Shown piece after piece: positions 63,777 through 64,000 of a stretch of 64,000 bases of DNA. The notes below the pieces were generated by a model. It saw only the letters and a program-made list of their open reading frames with translations. It made no database searches and had not been told where the DNA came from. The translations under genes and the position numbers were made by a program. The stretch is from positions 158,635-222,634 of the forward strand of contig JAJEBV010000006.1 of NCBI GenBank assembly GCA_022822365.1, written 5' to 3'. How positions within the stretch are numbered: position 1 is the first letter of the stretch; each line of letters opens with the position of its first letter. Origin of the DNA: Thermoanaerobaculia bacterium. GTDB taxonomy: Bacteria; Acidobacteriota; Thermoanaerobaculia; Multivoradales; Multivoraceae.

Positions 63777-64000
63777 ATGGGCGGGGTGCGGGCGGCTATG
63801 GGGGCAATCGAGCGCGCCCTGATCCGGCCGTGCCGCGAGGCGGAGGGCGGCGCGGGGTTCTGGCTCTTCGTGAGCCACCTCGTCGCCACGTTCGGCATCG
63901 CGCTGTCGAACTTCCTCCTCTTCTTCACCCTGATCTGGGCCGCCGTCCGGCGAAAGCGGCTCCACTTCGCCAGCGGCGACGCGGACCGGCGACGGCGACG
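63777..64000 (+). CDS. Small membrane protein, N-terminal part (runs off the right edge)
   Basis: An open frame from ATG 63777 runs beyond the window. After a charged N-terminus (MGAIERALIRPCREAEGG) it has one hydrophobic span, FWLFVSHLVATFGIALSNFLLFFTLIWAAV-like, then a basic stretch RRKRLHFASGDADRRRR. A topology with the basic part inside is expected. A second ATG at 63798 is equally possible. It is too short to assign to a family, and the next residues are outside the window. Confidence 0.5.
   Translation, partial: MGGVRAAMGAIERALIRPCREAEGGAGFWLFVSHLVATFGIALSNFLLFFTLIWAAVRRKRLHFASGDADRRRR

Overview
The window is a gene-dense, high-GC stretch (roughly two thirds GC by eye) of a Gram-negative-type bacterium. 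The envelope genes (BamA-like POTRA protein, LolCD-type transporter, lipoproteins, RND pumps), the VWFA-related domain protein of the type common in Acidobacteriota, and the many PQQ-propeller, sulfatase and DLQGVW-type secreted proteins suggest an acidobacterium, perhaps of the Thermoanaerobaculia/Holophagae side. That assignment is inference. No tRNA, rRNA or CRISPR array was seen.

Region 1 (1-25.8 kb) is mostly housekeeping. A minus-strand chain runs hpt > lolC-like > lolD > clpC > bamA (off the left edge). Purine nucleoside phosphorylase and lysS run the other way. A tightly overlapped minus-strand chain follows: aspS > aroB > ftsY > ribD > ribE > unknown gene, with hisS upstream of it. 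Then come an AI-2E-type permease and an AddAB nuclease-helicase, translationally coupled to a PQQ-propeller protein and a cupin. Region 2 (25.8-31 kb) has a 45-residue membrane protein, a duplicated NTF2-like protein, a sulfatase, an Asp/Glu racemase-like protein and a secreted cytochrome c/copper-monooxygenase-like protein with EF-hands.

Region 3 (31-47.8 kb) is the most unusual. A plus-strand operon encodes an ABC ATPase, a giant ABC permease with a zinc-motif-less M1-peptidase-like domain and a golvesin-like C-terminus, a lipoprotein adaptor, an RND pump, and a second RND pump fused to its own ABC ATPase. Just beyond it, around a dead IS481-type transposase, lie a small ABC-2-type permease, a membrane-anchored C39 peptidase, and two paralogous precursor peptides. 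Each precursor has a Sec-like hydrophobic N-terminus, then a textbook double-glycine leader motif, then a predicted 45-residue mature peptide beginning Gly-Trp with two cysteines. I read this as a candidate peptide (bacteriocin-like) production, maturation and export system of an unfamiliar type. The neighbourhood looks less GC-biased than the flanks.

Region 4 (48-64 kb) is accessory and metabolic: an orphan AbrB-type antitoxin, a secreted unknown, an MFS exporter, an R2-like ligand-binding oxidase with all metal ligands and the Val/Tyr crosslink pair in register, a phosphodiesterase/phosphatase, a MntA-HepT toxin-antitoxin pair, a NorQ/NorD-type AAA-VWA pair, pterin dehydratase, a luciferase-like monooxygenase, two tandem paralogous secreted proteins, a VWFA-related protein without a standard start codon, and the start of a small membrane protein.

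A dispersed hairpin repeat occurs four times (29.3, 56.3, 58.1 and 63.7 kb). One enlarged copy, with two extra internal palindromes, sits in frame inside the NorD-like gene.
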